Positions 9,472 through 17,719 of a DNA stretch of 64,000 nt are shown here, piece after piece (the stretch's first letter is position 1; each line of letters starts with the position of its first letter). The stretch is from Streptomyces tardus. GTDB taxonomy: Bacteria > Actinomycetota > Actinomycetes > Streptomycetales > Streptomycetaceae. Location: assembly GCF_018101125.2 (NCBI RefSeq), contig NZ_JAELVF020000003.1, positions 1-64,000 on the forward strand, given 5' to 3'. Position numbers and translations under genes: made by a program. A model generated the notes under the pieces. That model made no database searches, was not told the origin of the DNA, and worked only from the letters and a program-made list of their open reading frames with translations.

Positions 9472-12186
9472 ATGGCCTCACGTACGTCCGGCAAGAAGGC
9501 GCCCGCGAAGAAAGCAGCGGCCGGGAAGTCTCCGGCGAAGAAGGCCTCCCCCCGCAAGGCGCCCGCCAAGAAGGCGGCACCGACCCCTCCGCCGGGCAAC
9601 GGCCTCTACCGGCTGCTGCGCGCGATCTGGCTCGGCGTCGCGCACGCGGTCGGGTCGGTGTTCCGCGGAATAGGGGCCGGGGCCAAGGGACTTGACCAGG
9701 CCCACCGCAAGGACGGGCTCGCGCTGCTGCTGCTCGGCCTCGGCCTGGTGGTGGCAGCCGGAACCTGGTCGAATCTGCGCGGGCCGGTCGGAGATCTGAT
9801 CACGATGCTGATCACCGGCGCGTTCGGGCGACTCGACCTGCTGGTGCCGATCCTGCTGGGCGTCATGGCGGTGCGCTTCATAAGGCATCCGGAGAAGCCG
9901 GAGGCCAACGGCCGGATCGTCGTGGGGCTCTCCGCGCTGGTGCTCGGTGTGCTCGGGCTGGTGCACATGGCCTGCGGTGCGCCTGGGCGCTCCGACGGCC
10001 ACGACGCGATGCAGGATGCGGGCGGCCTGATCGGCTGGGCCTCCTCGAAGCCGCTCATCTTCACCGTCAGCGAGGCGCTGGCCGTGCCTCTGCTGGCGCT
10101 GCTCTCGCTCTTCGGTGTGCTGGTGGTCACCGCAACACCGGTGAACCGGATTCCCGAGCGGTTGCGTCAACTCGGCGTGCGCCTGGGCCTGGTGGACGCG
10201 GACGAAGCCGATGAGGACGACGCCGACGACGAGCGCACGGACGAGGACGAGCAGCGCCGCCCGCCCCGTTCCCGCCGGGCGAACCTCCGCAAGGACGTCG
10301 ACCCGATCCACGCCGAGAAGGAGGCACTGGACAACCGCCGCTCCCGTCGTACGCGACGCCGCGAGGACAGCCGGTCGGTCAACGACTCCGGCCCCGACAG
10401 CTCGTTGGACGCCGTCGACATCGCTGCGGCGGCTGCGGCCGATCTCGACGGCGCGGTGCTCCACGGCATTCAGCCGTCCTCGCTGATCGCCGACCTCAGC
10501 AGCTCGGCGTCGGGCAACCAGTCCGCGCGCGCCAGGATGGCCAAGCTCGCCGAGTCGCAGCAGGACGAGCTGCTCGCCGAGGACGGCGCCGCTCGGACCG
10601 CCGGGAAGGACGCCGCGAAGGGCCTGGACAAGGGCGTCGTACCCGATCTGACGAAGCCCGCGGGCTCCGAGCCCAACTCGCTGCCGCCCCGTGCCGAGCA
10701 GCTCCAGCTCGCCGGTGACATCACCTACTCCCTGCCCTCGCTCGATCTGCTCGAACGAGGCGGGCCCGGCCGTACCCGCAGCGCCGCGAACGACGCCGTC
10801 GTCGACTCGCTCTCCACGGTGTTCACCGAGTTCAAGGTGGACGCCTCGGTCACCGGCTTCACCCGCGGCCCGACGGTCACGCGGTACGAGGTGGAGCTCG
10901 GCCCCGCGGTGAAGGTCGAGAAGATCACCGCACTGACCAAGAACATCGCGTACGCCGTCGCCAGCCCCGATGTGCGGATCATCTCGCCGATCCCCGGCAA
11001 GTCGGCCGTGGGGATCGAGATCCCCAACAGCGACCGGGAGATGGTCAATGTCGGGGACGTCCTGCGCTCGTCGCAGGCGACGGGCGACGAGCACCCGATG
11101 CTGGTGGCACTGGGCAAGGACGTCGAGGGCGGCTACGTGTCGGCGAATCTCGCCAAGATGCCGCACATCCTCGTCGCCGGTGCCACCGGGTCCGGAAAGT
11201 CCTCCTGCATCAACGGGCTGATCACCTCGATCATGGCGCGGGCCAGCCCCGAGGACGTACGGATGGTGCTGGTCGACCCCAAGCGGGTGGAGCTCACGGC
11301 CTACGAGGGCATCCCGCATCTGATCACCCCGATCATCACCAACCCCAAGAAGGCCGCCGAGGCGCTGCAGTGGGTGGTGCGGGAGATGGACCTGCGCTAT
11401 GACGACCTCGCGGCGTTCGGGTACCGCCACATCGACGACTTCAACGCCGCAGTGCGCAGCGGCAAGTTGACCACCCCGCCCGGCAGCGAGCGGGAGCTGT
11501 CGGCGTACCCCTACCTGCTGGTGATCGTCGACGAGCTGGCGGACCTCATGATGGTGGCGCCCAGGGACGTCGAGGACGCCATCGTGCGCATCACCCAGCT
11601 GGCGCGGGCGGCCGGTATCCACCTGGTGCTCGCGACGCAGCGGCCCTCGGTGGACGTCGTCACCGGACTCATCAAGGCGAACGTCCCCTCGCGTCTCGCG
11701 TTCGCGACCTCCTCGCTCGCGGACAGCCGCGTCATCCTCGACCAGCCCGGCGCGGAGAAGCTGATCGGCAAGGGCGACGGCCTGTTCCTGCCGATGGGCG
11801 CGAGCAAGCCGACGCGTATGCAGGGCGCCTATGTCACCGAGGACGAGATCGGCCGGGTCGTCCAGCACTGCAAGGAGCAGATGGCGCCGATCTTCCGGGA
11901 CGACGTGACGGTCGGCCAGAGCAGGAAGAAGGAGATCGACGAGGAGATCGGCGACGACCTCGACCTGCTCTGCCAGGCGGCGGAGCTGGTGGTCTCCACC
12001 CAGTTCGGATCGACCTCGATGCTCCAGCGCAAGCTGCGGGTGGGCTTCGCGAAGGCGGGCCGGCTGATGGACCTGATGGAGAGCCGGGACATCGTCGGCC
12101 CCAGCGAGGGTTCCAAGGCCCGTGACGTGCTGATCAACGCGGACGGGCTGGACGAGGTGCTGGCCCGGATCCGCGGCGAGGCGTGA
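9472..12186 (+). CDS. ftsK: DNA translocase FtsK/SpoIIIE
   Basis: 904-residue septal DNA pump. Residues 1-45 are a Lys/Ala-Pro-rich, histone-H1-like tail (repeated APAKKA). Four membrane segments follow (within about 80-225), then an acidic and charged linker to about residue 400, then the RecA-like motor with Walker A GATGSGKSS (Lys576), Walker B LLVIVDELADLMM and ATQRPSVDVVTGLIK. The winged-helix gamma domain at the end (SMLQRKLRVGFAKAGRLMDLMES) reads KOPS-type polarity sequences. Length and domain order are normal for Streptomyces, where it moves DNA out of closing spore septa. Confidence 0.96.
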   Translation: MASRTSGKKAPAKKAAAGKSPAKKASPRKAPAKKAAPTPPPGNGLYRLLRAIWLGVAHAVGSVFRGIGAGAKGLDQAHRKDGLALLLLGLGLVVAAGTWSNLRGPVGDLITMLITGAFGRLDLLVPILLGVMAVRFIRHPEKPEANGRIVVGLSALVLGVLGLVHMACGAPGRSDGHDAMQDAGGLIGWASSKPLIFTVSEALAVPLLALLSLFGVLVVTATPVNRIPERLRQLGVRLGLVDADEADEDDADDERTDEDEQRRPPRSRRANLRKDVDPIHAEKEALDNRRSRRTRRREDSRSVNDSGPDSSLDAVDIAAAAAADLDGAVLHGIQPSSLIADLSSSASGNQSARARMAKLAESQQDELLAEDGAARTAGKDAAKGLDKGVVPDLTKPAGSEPNSLPPRAEQLQLAGDITYSLPSLDLLERGGPGRTRSAANDAVVDSLSTVFTEFKVDASVTGFTRGPTVTRYEVELGPAVKVEKITALTKNIAYAVASPDVRIISPIPGKSAVGIEIPNSDREMVNVGDVLRSSQATGDEHPMLVALGKDVEGGYVSANLAKMPHILVAGATGSGKSSCINGLITSIMARASPEDVRMVLVDPKRVELTAYEGIPHLITPIITNPKKAAEALQWVVREMDLRYDDLAAFGYRHIDDFNAAVRSGKLTTPPGSERELSAYPYLLVIVDELADLMMVAPRDVEDAIVRITQLARAAGIHLVLATQRPSVDVVTGLIKANVPSRLAFATSSLADSRVILDQPGAEKLIGKGDGLFLPMGASKPTRMQGAYVTEDEIGRVVQHCKEQMAPIFRDDVTVGQSRKKEIDEEIGDDLDLLCQAAELVVSTQFGSTSMLQRKLRVGFAKAGRLMDLMESRDIVGPSEGSKARDVLINADGLDEVLARIRGEA

Positions 12187-12296
12187 GCGCCGTACGTGGC
12201 CCAGTCGTAATAAACGTCAAGACAACCTTTCCGGTGAGGCATACGTCACGCTAGTTGGGACAGGTGTAGGAGAACGCTCCTTCACACCCCGAGCCA

Positions 12297-12316
12297 CGGG
12301 AGTCCCGCGACTCCCG
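12297..12316 (+). other. Hairpin in the ftsK/RodZ-like spacer
   Basis: 7-bp inverted repeat CGGGAGT/ACTCCCG (12297-12303 and 12310-12316) with a 6-base loop and no T-tract. Could be a weak terminator of ftsK or an operator for the next gene. Confidence 0.35.
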
Positions 12317-12413
12317 ATGGCGGACAAACATTCACCGCCCGCTTGCCCGAAACTTTCGCACCGCCCATAGACTGAACTTCCAGCAGGTGGCTACACGCTC
12401 GAAAGGCTCTCCC

Positions 12414-13238
12414 GTGTCCATCGGCAACTCCTCCGCAGAGGACCGGCCTTCGGTCGGTCGAGCTCTCAAGAAGGCCCGTGTCGACGCCGGCCTGAGCGTT
12501 GACGAGGTCAGCGCGACGACCCGCGTCCGGGCGCCGATCGTGTACGCCATCGAGGAGGACGACTACTCGCGCTGCGGTGGCGACGTCTACGCCAGAGGCC
12601 ATGTCCGTTCGCTCGCCCGCGCCGCGGGTCTGGGCACCGAGACCGCCGACGAGCTCGTCGCGCAGTACGACGCCGAGCACGGCGGACGCCCCGAACCGAC
12701 CTCCGCCGCCCCGCTGTTCGACGCCGAGCGGGTCAAGCCGGAGTCCCGCCGCCCCAACTGGACGGCCGCGATGGTGGCCGCAATAGTCGCCGTGGTGGGC
12801 TTTGTCGGCTTCACTCTTTTCAGTGGTGGTGAGGAGGGCGGCAAGAGCGCGTCGCCCCAGGCGTCCCCGAGCATCACCGGCAACTCCGGCGGTACCACCA
12901 AGGGGCCGGACCCGAGTGAGCCCGCCGAGGAGACCGCGCCCGACCCGACCGAGAGCCCGATCGCCGCGGCCCCCGAGGACCGGGTGACCGTCAAGGTCGT
13001 CGCGACAGAGGGCAGCAGCTGGGTCTCGGTCGAGGACCGTACGGGTCGCAGGCTGCACGAGGGCCTGCTGGAGGACGGCCAGTCGGAGACCTTCATGGAC
13101 AAGGACCAGATCTCGCTTGTCCTCGGCAACGGCGGCGCGATAGAGCTCTTCGTCAACGGCAAGAAGGTCGAGCGCACCACCGGCCCCGGCCAGGTCGAGC
13201 GGCTCACCTACACCAAGGGAGACCCGGAGCAGGGCTGA
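12414..13238 (+). CDS. RodZ-like membrane-anchored helix-turn-helix protein
   Basis: About 274 residues. An N-terminal XRE/RodZ HTH domain (about 10-80, VGRALKKARVDAGLSVDEVSATTRV) is followed by one membrane segment (TAAMVAAIVAVVGFVGFTLF, about 120-140), a Pro/Ser/Thr/Glu-rich linker and a C-terminal DUF4115-type beta domain (VTVKVVATEGSSWVSVEDRTG). That layout is RodZ, a morphogenesis protein that links cytoskeleton and envelope; the usual actinobacterial copy sits between ftsK and rimO, as here. GTG 12414 with GAAAGG 7 bases upstream is preferred over GTG 12387, which lacks a site. Confidence 0.8.
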   Translation: MSIGNSSAEDRPSVGRALKKARVDAGLSVDEVSATTRVRAPIVYAIEEDDYSRCGGDVYARGHVRSLARAAGLGTETADELVAQYDAEHGGRPEPTSAAPLFDAERVKPESRRPNWTAAMVAAIVAVVGFVGFTLFSGGEEGGKSASPQASPSITGNSGGTTKGPDPSEPAEETAPDPTESPIAAAPEDRVTVKVVATEGSSWVSVEDRTGRRLHEGLLEDGQSETFMDKDQISLVLGNGGAIELFVNGKKVERTTGPGQVERLTYTKGDPEQG

Positions 13239-13285
13239 TCACAGCCGTCCACCGGGTGCGGGAGAGTGTGCCGGGCGGGACGAAG

Positions 13286-13297
13286 TAGGCTGAGCCC
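13286..13297 (+). promoter_or_regulatory. Leaderless-type -10 box of rimO
   Basis: TAGGCT at 13286-13291 stands 6 bases before the rimO ATG with no ribosome site between. Confidence 0.55.
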
Positions 13298-14770
13298 ATG
13301 CCCGAACGCCGTACCGTCGCCCTTGTCACTCTTGGCTGTGCTCGCAACGAGGTGGACTCGGAGGAGCTCGCAGGCCGCTTGGCAGCGGACGGCTGGGATC
13401 TCGTCGAGGAAGCCGCCGAAGCGGATGTCGCAGTCGTCAACACCTGCGGTTTCGTGGAGGCCGCCAAGAAGGACTCCGTTGATGCCCTCCTGGAGGCCAA
13501 CGACCTGAAGGACAGCGGCCGTACGCAGGCCGTGGTCGCCGTCGGCTGCATGGCCGAGCGGTACGGCAAGGACCTCGCCCAGGCGCTGCCCGAAGCCGAC
13601 GGAGTGCTCGGCTTCGACGACTACGCACAGATCTCCGACCGACTGCAGACCATCCTTTCGGGTGGCGTCCACGCCTCCCACACTCCGCGCGACCGGCGCA
13701 AACTGCTGCCGATCAGCCCGGCCGAGCGGCAGGGCAGCTCCGTCGCACTGCCGGGCCACGGGGACTCGGCGCCGGAGGACCTCCCCGAAGGCGTGGCGCC
13801 CGCCTCCGGCCCCCGCGCGCCGCTGCGCGTCCGGCTCGGCCGCAGCCCGGTGGCCTCCGTCAAGCTGGCCTCCGGCTGTGACCGGCGCTGCTCGTTCTGT
13901 GCCATCCCCTCCTTCCGCGGCTCCTTCATCTCCCGTCGGCCCTCCGATGTGCTGGGCGAGACACGGTGGTTGGCCGAGCAGGGCGTGAAGGAGGTCATGC
14001 TCGTCTCGGAGAACAACACCTCCTACGGCAAGGACCTCGGTGACATCCGGCTGCTGGAGTCCCTGCTGCCGGAGCTGGCGGCGGTCGACGGCATCGAACG
14101 CGTCCGGGTGAGCTACCTCCAGCCCGCCGAGATGCGGCCCGGGCTGATCGAGGTCCTCACCGGCACGGACAAGGTCGTCCCCTACTTCGACCTCTCCTTC
14201 CAGCACTCCGCACCGAAGGTGCTGCGCGCCATGCGCCGCTTCGGTGACACCGACCGCTTCCTGGAGCTGCTGGAGGCGATCCGCAGCAAGGCACCGCAGG
14301 CCGGCGTCCGGTCGAACTTCATCGTCGGCTTCCCCGGCGAGAGCGAGGACGACGTCGCCGAGCTGGAACGGTTCCTCGCAGCCGCGCGCCTGGACGCCAT
14401 CGGGGTCTTCGGCTACTCCGACGAGGAAGGCACCGAGGCGCTCGGATACGAGGACAAGCACGACGAGGACACCGTCGCCGAGCGGCTCGCCCGGGTCAGC
14501 GCCCTGGCCGAGGAGCTCACCGCGCAGCGGGCCGAGGAGCGTCTGGGCGAGACACTGTCGGTCCTGGTGGAGTCGGTGGACGGCGAGGACGGAGTGCTCG
14601 GCCGCGCACTGCACCAGGCGCCGGAGACCGACGGGCAGGTGCGACTGCTGGGCGACTGGGCGGAAGGCTCCGAGCCGCAGCCGGGGCAGCTGGTGCTCGC
14701 CAAGGCGGTGGCCAGCGAGGGCGTCGACCTGGTTGCCGAGCGGTTGCCGGGCGGGGAGGCGTCCCTATGA
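13298..14770 (+). CDS. rimO: Ribosomal protein S12 methylthiotransferase RimO
   Basis: 490-residue radical-SAM enzyme that methylthiolates an aspartate of ribosomal protein S12. An N-terminal MTTase domain (VALVTLGCARNEVDSE, then NTCGFVEAAKK with cluster cysteines) is followed by the radical-SAM core with the CxxxCxxC motif in SGCDRRCSFCAIP at about residue 190-200, and a C-terminal TRAM domain. An extended His/Pro/Gly-rich insert lies before the SAM core (about 140-180). Its last 4 bases overlap pgsA (ATGA), so the two are translationally coupled. Confidence 0.95.
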   Translation: MPERRTVALVTLGCARNEVDSEELAGRLAADGWDLVEEAAEADVAVVNTCGFVEAAKKDSVDALLEANDLKDSGRTQAVVAVGCMAERYGKDLAQALPEADGVLGFDDYAQISDRLQTILSGGVHASHTPRDRRKLLPISPAERQGSSVALPGHGDSAPEDLPEGVAPASGPRAPLRVRLGRSPVASVKLASGCDRRCSFCAIPSFRGSFISRRPSDVLGETRWLAEQGVKEVMLVSENNTSYGKDLGDIRLLESLLPELAAVDGIERVRVSYLQPAEMRPGLIEVLTGTDKVVPYFDLSFQHSAPKVLRAMRRFGDTDRFLELLEAIRSKAPQAGVRSNFIVGFPGESEDDVAELERFLAAARLDAIGVFGYSDEEGTEALGYEDKHDEDTVAERLARVSALAEELTAQRAEERLGETLSVLVESVDGEDGVLGRALHQAPETDGQVRLLGDWAEGSEPQPGQLVLAKAVASEGVDLVAERLPGGEASL

Positions 14771-15465
14771 CCGGTGTTCCGGCTTCGGCCGCGGGAGGCG
14801 GGTCCGTGGCGCGTGCCACGAAGGCCGCCCCGCGGCAGGTCAGCCTGTGGAACATCGCCAACATTCTGACCATGATCCGGCTGGGTCTGGTGCCCGCCTT
14901 CGTGGCACTGATGCTCGTCGCCGGAGGTCACGATCCGGCCTGGCGCTCACTGGCGTGGGCGGCGTTCACCATCGCGATGATCACCGATCTCTTCGACGGC
15001 GAGCTGGCCCGGCGCTACAACCTCGTCACCGACTTCGGGAAGATCGCGGATCCGATCGCGGACAAGGCGATCATGGGCGCCGCCCTGATCTGCCTCTCGT
15101 CCCTCGGCGACCTCTCCTGGTGGGTGACGGGTGTCATCGTCGCCAGGGAGCTGGGCATCACGCTGATGCGGTTCTGGGTCATCCGGCACGGCGTCATCCC
15201 GGCAAGCAGAGGCGGGAAGATGAAGACGCTGGCCCAGGGGGTCGGCGTCGGCATGTACATCCTGGCGCTCACCGGGCCGCTGGCCACGCTGCGCTGGTGG
15301 GTGATGGCAGTCGCTGTCGTGCTGACGGTGCTGACCGCCGCGGACTACGTTCGGCAGGCGGTTGTGCTGCGCCGAGCCGGCCTCGCGGCGGCGTCCGGCG
15401 GGCCGGTTGCCGCGGTGCGGCCCGAGCCGGCAGAACTGCCGGAGGAGGAGCCGCGTGAGCGGTGA
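14767..15465 (+). CDS. pgsA: CDP-diacylglycerol-glycerol-3-phosphate 3-phosphatidyltransferase
   Basis: 232-residue integral membrane enzyme making phosphatidylglycerophosphate. The CDP-alcohol phosphotransferase signature D-x2-D-G-x2-A-R-x8-G-x3-D-x3-D is complete in the DLFDGELARR...DFGKIADPIADK stretch near residues 75-103. Several hydrophobic segments surround it. Starts inside the rimO stop and overlaps cinA by 11 bases, forming a rimO-pgsA-cinA operon. The N-terminal 25 residues are a Gly/Ala-rich extension that may not be translated if a later start is used. Confidence 0.93.
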   Translation: MTGVPASAAGGGSVARATKAAPRQVSLWNIANILTMIRLGLVPAFVALMLVAGGHDPAWRSLAWAAFTIAMITDLFDGELARRYNLVTDFGKIADPIADKAIMGAALICLSSLGDLSWWVTGVIVARELGITLMRFWVIRHGVIPASRGGKMKTLAQGVGVGMYILALTGPLATLRWWVMAVAVVLTVLTAADYVRQAVVLRRAGLAAASGGPVAAVRPEPAELPEEEPRER

Positions 15466-16012
15466 GGCCGCGGCACGGGCGCTCGGCCTGCTGACCGACG
15501 CGGGCCAACGCCTTGCGGTGGCCGAGTCGCTGACCGGCGGGCTGGTGTCCGCCGCGCTCACCGACGTACCGGGCGCCTCCCGTGCGTTCCGGGGCGGAGT
15601 GACGGCCTACGCGACGGACCTCAAGGGCGGACTGCTCGGCGTGGACGGGGAGCTGCTGGCGTCCGGCGGCGCGGTGCAGCCGGAGGTCGCCCGGCAGATG
15701 GCGTCCGGCGCCCGTCGCCTGCTGAACGCCGAGTGGGGGCTCGCGACCACCGGAGTCGCGGGGCCGGAACCGCAGGACGGTGCGCCGGTGGGCACGGTCT
15801 TCGTCGCGGTCGCCGGACCTATGTCCGCAGAGCCGGCCGTCGAGGGACTGATGCTGCAGGGGGAGCGCGGCGAGATCCGGAACAAAAGCGTACACGCGGC
15901 GCTTGAACTGCTGTGCGCACGGATCGCGGAGCACCGCGAGGAGCCCGCGGGCCGACGCGGTACGAACCATACGGAGCAAAATGGGGGACCTGATGTTTAC
16001 AGCCCAGAGTGA
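15455..16012 (+). CDS. cinA: CinA C-terminal domain protein (NMN amidase, PncC type)
   Basis: 185 residues comprising only the CinA C-terminal domain, which deamidates nicotinamide mononucleotide. AESLTGGLVS and TTGVAGPEPQDG(x)PVGTVFVAV are the family's active-site segments. The N-terminal molybdopterin-binding-like domain of full CinA is absent, as is usual for this actinobacterial copy. GTG 15455 has a GGAGGAGGAG ribosome site at 15441-15450 and overlaps the end of pgsA. The open frame upstream to 15362 lies inside pgsA and is not likely used. Confidence 0.92.
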   Translation: MSGEAAARALGLLTDAGQRLAVAESLTGGLVSAALTDVPGASRAFRGGVTAYATDLKGGLLGVDGELLASGGAVQPEVARQMASGARRLLNAEWGLATTGVAGPEPQDGAPVGTVFVAVAGPMSAEPAVEGLMLQGERGEIRNKSVHAALELLCARIAEHREEPAGRRGTNHTEQNGGPDVYSPE

Positions 16013-16020
16013 ACACGAGA

Positions 16021-16035
16021 TAGCGCCCCGCGCTA
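16021..16035. promoter_or_regulatory. Inverted repeat upstream of clgR
   Basis: TAGCG-N5-CGCTA, a perfect 5-bp dyad centred about 75 bases before the clgR ATG. A plausible operator for an autoregulated HTH protein, but it does not match the ClgR consensus I know from corynebacteria. Confidence 0.35.
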
Positions 16036-16102
16036 CCACGGTTGTAGACGGTACGGTGGGGCATGAAGGATTCAGGAACGCGGTCCGAGGAGGGAGCCAC
16101 CG

Positions 16103-16483
16103 ATGATTCTGCTTCGTCGCCTGCTTGGTGACGTGCTGCGTCGGCAGCGCCAGCGTCAGGGCCGTACCCTGCGCGAAGTCTCCGCATCCGCGCGCGTCTC
16201 TCTCGGCTATCTCTCCGAGGTCGAGCGGGGGCAGAAGGAGGCTTCCTCCGAGCTGCTTTCGTCGATCTGCGACGCGCTGGACATCCGAATGTCCGAGCTG
16301 ATGCGGGAGGTCAGCGATGAGCTGGCACTCGCCGAGCTGGCACAGTCCGCGACACAAGATGCGGTGCCTGCGCCGATGCGACCCATGCTCAACCCTGTAT
16401 CCGTGACCTCGGTCACGAGCCGCCCGGGGGAGCGGGTGACGATCAAGCGGCCTGCCGAAGCCGTGGACGTCGTCGCTGCCTGA
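16103..16483 (+). CDS. clgR: ClgR-type XRE transcriptional activator
   Basis: 126-residue XRE-family regulator with the HTH at about 10-65 (TLREVSASARVSLGYLSEVERGQKEASSELLSSICDAL). ClgR activates clp protease and stress genes in actinobacteria. The C-terminus ends in Ala-Ala (VDVVAA), consistent with ClgR being degraded by ClpP through its C-terminal alanines. The order ftsK-pgsA-cinA-clgR, also seen around the M. tuberculosis homologue, supports the name. ATG 16103 has a strong AGGAGGGAG site at 16088-16096. Confidence 0.9.
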   Translation: MILLRRLLGDVLRRQRQRQGRTLREVSASARVSLGYLSEVERGQKEASSELLSSICDALDIRMSELMREVSDELALAELAQSATQDAVPAPMRPMLNPVSVTSVTSRPGERVTIKRPAEAVDVVAA

Positions 16484-16502
16484 CGCGTCACCACAAGCCT
16501 TC

Positions 16503-16535
16503 AGAGGCGCCGGGAGGATCTCTCCCGGCGCCTCT
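16503..16535 (+). terminator. Terminator of clgR
   Basis: 14-bp perfect inverted repeat (16503-16516 with 16522-16535), 5-base loop, no T-run. Confidence 0.75.
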
Positions 16536-16651
16536 GCTGGTGCCGGGGCCCGGTGTCAGGGGCCGCCATCCTCGGGCTCGTGCGCAACCCCTGCCCGAGC
16601 GAAGGTCCCGCTGTGCTGGCGCGCTCGCGGGACCGGGCCCCCTCGGTGAGC

Positions 16652-17080
16652 ATGGACGCCATGTGCATATCCAGGATGTGCCGTATCCCCCTCGCTGTCT
16701 GCTGCGTGCTCGCCGGCGCGCTCGCGCTGTGGCGGCTGACCACCGCGCCCGACACGGCCGGCGCCTGGGAGGCGGCGGTGCTCGTCGGCAGCTGGGGGCT
16801 CGGGCTGATACCCGTGCAGGCGGTGCCCTACGAACGCCGTATGACGTGGGAGCGCATGCAGCACGGCTGGTGGGCAGAGCCGCCTCGGACTATCGGCCGC
16901 CGTGCTGGCAGCGGGGGCACCAGTAGACAGGGCGGAGCCGGTCGGGCGGCCCGACTTCGGCGCGGCGGATCGGTGCTCCGCAGCGCAGACAGGGCGCCGA
17001 TCGGTGCCCGTACACCCACAGCGCTCGGCCGGCGGCACGGCGCTCGCCGGTGGTGGCACGGCGCAGCCGGTCGCGGTTGA
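16652..17080 (+). CDS. Small membrane protein, tail antisense to the Nei gene
   Basis: Not recognised as a named family. The part up to about 16885 has strong actinobacterial third-position GC and encodes two hydrophobic segments (IPLAVCCVLAGALAL and AAVLVGSWGLGLIPV) followed by a conserved-looking YERRMTWERMQHGWW stretch. Beyond 16890 the frame runs antisense to the Nei gene as low-complexity Arg/Gly sequence to a stop at 17080, which is unlikely to be functional; a frame change near 16900 would end it at 16926. ATG 16652, 16661 or 16676 could be the start; none has a good ribosome site. Confidence 0.4.
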   Translation: MDAMCISRMCRIPLAVCCVLAGALALWRLTTAPDTAGAWEAAVLVGSWGLGLIPVQAVPYERRMTWERMQHGWWAEPPRTIGRRAGSGGTSRQGGAGRAARLRRGGSVLRSADRAPIGARTPTALGRRHGARRWWHGAAGRG

Positions 17081-17684
17081 CGACAAGCAGCCGGTGGGCG
17101 AGCCGCAGGAGTCGGTCCGGGTCCGGGACGGCCGAGACGGGAGCCCAGGGGAGCAGCCGCACCAGGAAGCAGAGCTCGGAGCGGTAGACGTTCCCGACGC
17201 CCGCCAGATTGCGCTGGTCGAGCAGCGCCTCGCCGAGGGGGCGGGAGGGCTCGGCGGTCAGCCGGCGCCACGCCTCGCCGGGGTCCCAGTCCGCGCCGAG
17301 CAGATCGGGGCCGAGATGGCCGACGGCCGACTCCTCCTCGCGGGTGCGCAGCAGCTCCAGAACGGGAAGACGGTAGCCGATCGCCTGCTGCTCGGTACCG
17401 ACGAGGACGGCCCGCACCTGGTGCGCGGGCCCGCCGTCCCAGCGCGAACCCACCGGGCGGCAGCGCCAACTGCCCTCCATACCCAGGTGGGTGTGGAGTG
17501 TCAGACCGCCGGAGAGCCGGGTGAGCAGGTGCTTGCCGCGCGGGAGCGTCTCCAGCACCTCCCGCCCCGCCAGGTCCACGGTGGCGAGCCGCGGCACCCG
17601 CAGATCCGCCGAGACCAGCTCGGCCCCCGCCAGCGCGTCGTTCAGCTGCCGGGCCGTACGCCAGACCGTGTCTCCCTCGGGCAC
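16890..17684 (-). CDS. Fpg/Nei-family DNA glycosylase (Nei2 type)
   Basis: 264-residue formamidopyrimidine/endonuclease VIII family base-excision enzyme. After removal of the initiator it begins Pro-Glu-Gly-Asp-Thr, with the catalytic Pro and Glu of the family. The H2TH region contains LDQRNLAGVGNVYRSE, and the C-terminal zinc finger has paired cysteines (CLRC...CPRC). GTG 17684 has a GGAAGGGAAG ribosome site upstream. It lies 35 bases after lhr, so the two form an operon; Lhr helicase and Nei2 are often paired in actinobacteria, pointing to a shared DNA-repair role. Confidence 0.92.
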   Translation of the reverse strand: MPEGDTVWRTARQLNDALAGAELVSADLRVPRLATVDLAGREVLETLPRGKHLLTRLSGGLTLHTHLGMEGSWRCRPVGSRWDGGPAHQVRAVLVGTEQQAIGYRLPVLELLRTREEESAVGHLGPDLLGADWDPGEAWRRLTAEPSRPLGEALLDQRNLAGVGNVYRSELCFLVRLLPWAPVSAVPDPDRLLRLAHRLLVVNRDRLRRATTGERRAAGRALWVYGHRSAPCLRCGAPIRRAEVGPPDRLRPVYWCPRCQHGGR

Positions 17685-17719
17685 GCCGCTTCCCTTCCTC
17701 TCGCTCCGCGGTCCACCTC

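Noticed and set aside
15362..15454. Longer CinA N-terminus
   Set aside because: Lies entirely inside pgsA in another frame, while GTG 15455 has a textbook ribosome site.
16021..16035. Dyad as a ClgR binding site
   Set aside because: Spacing and half-sites do not fit the CGC-N5-GCG consensus I know for ClgR, so listed only as an unassigned inverted repeat.
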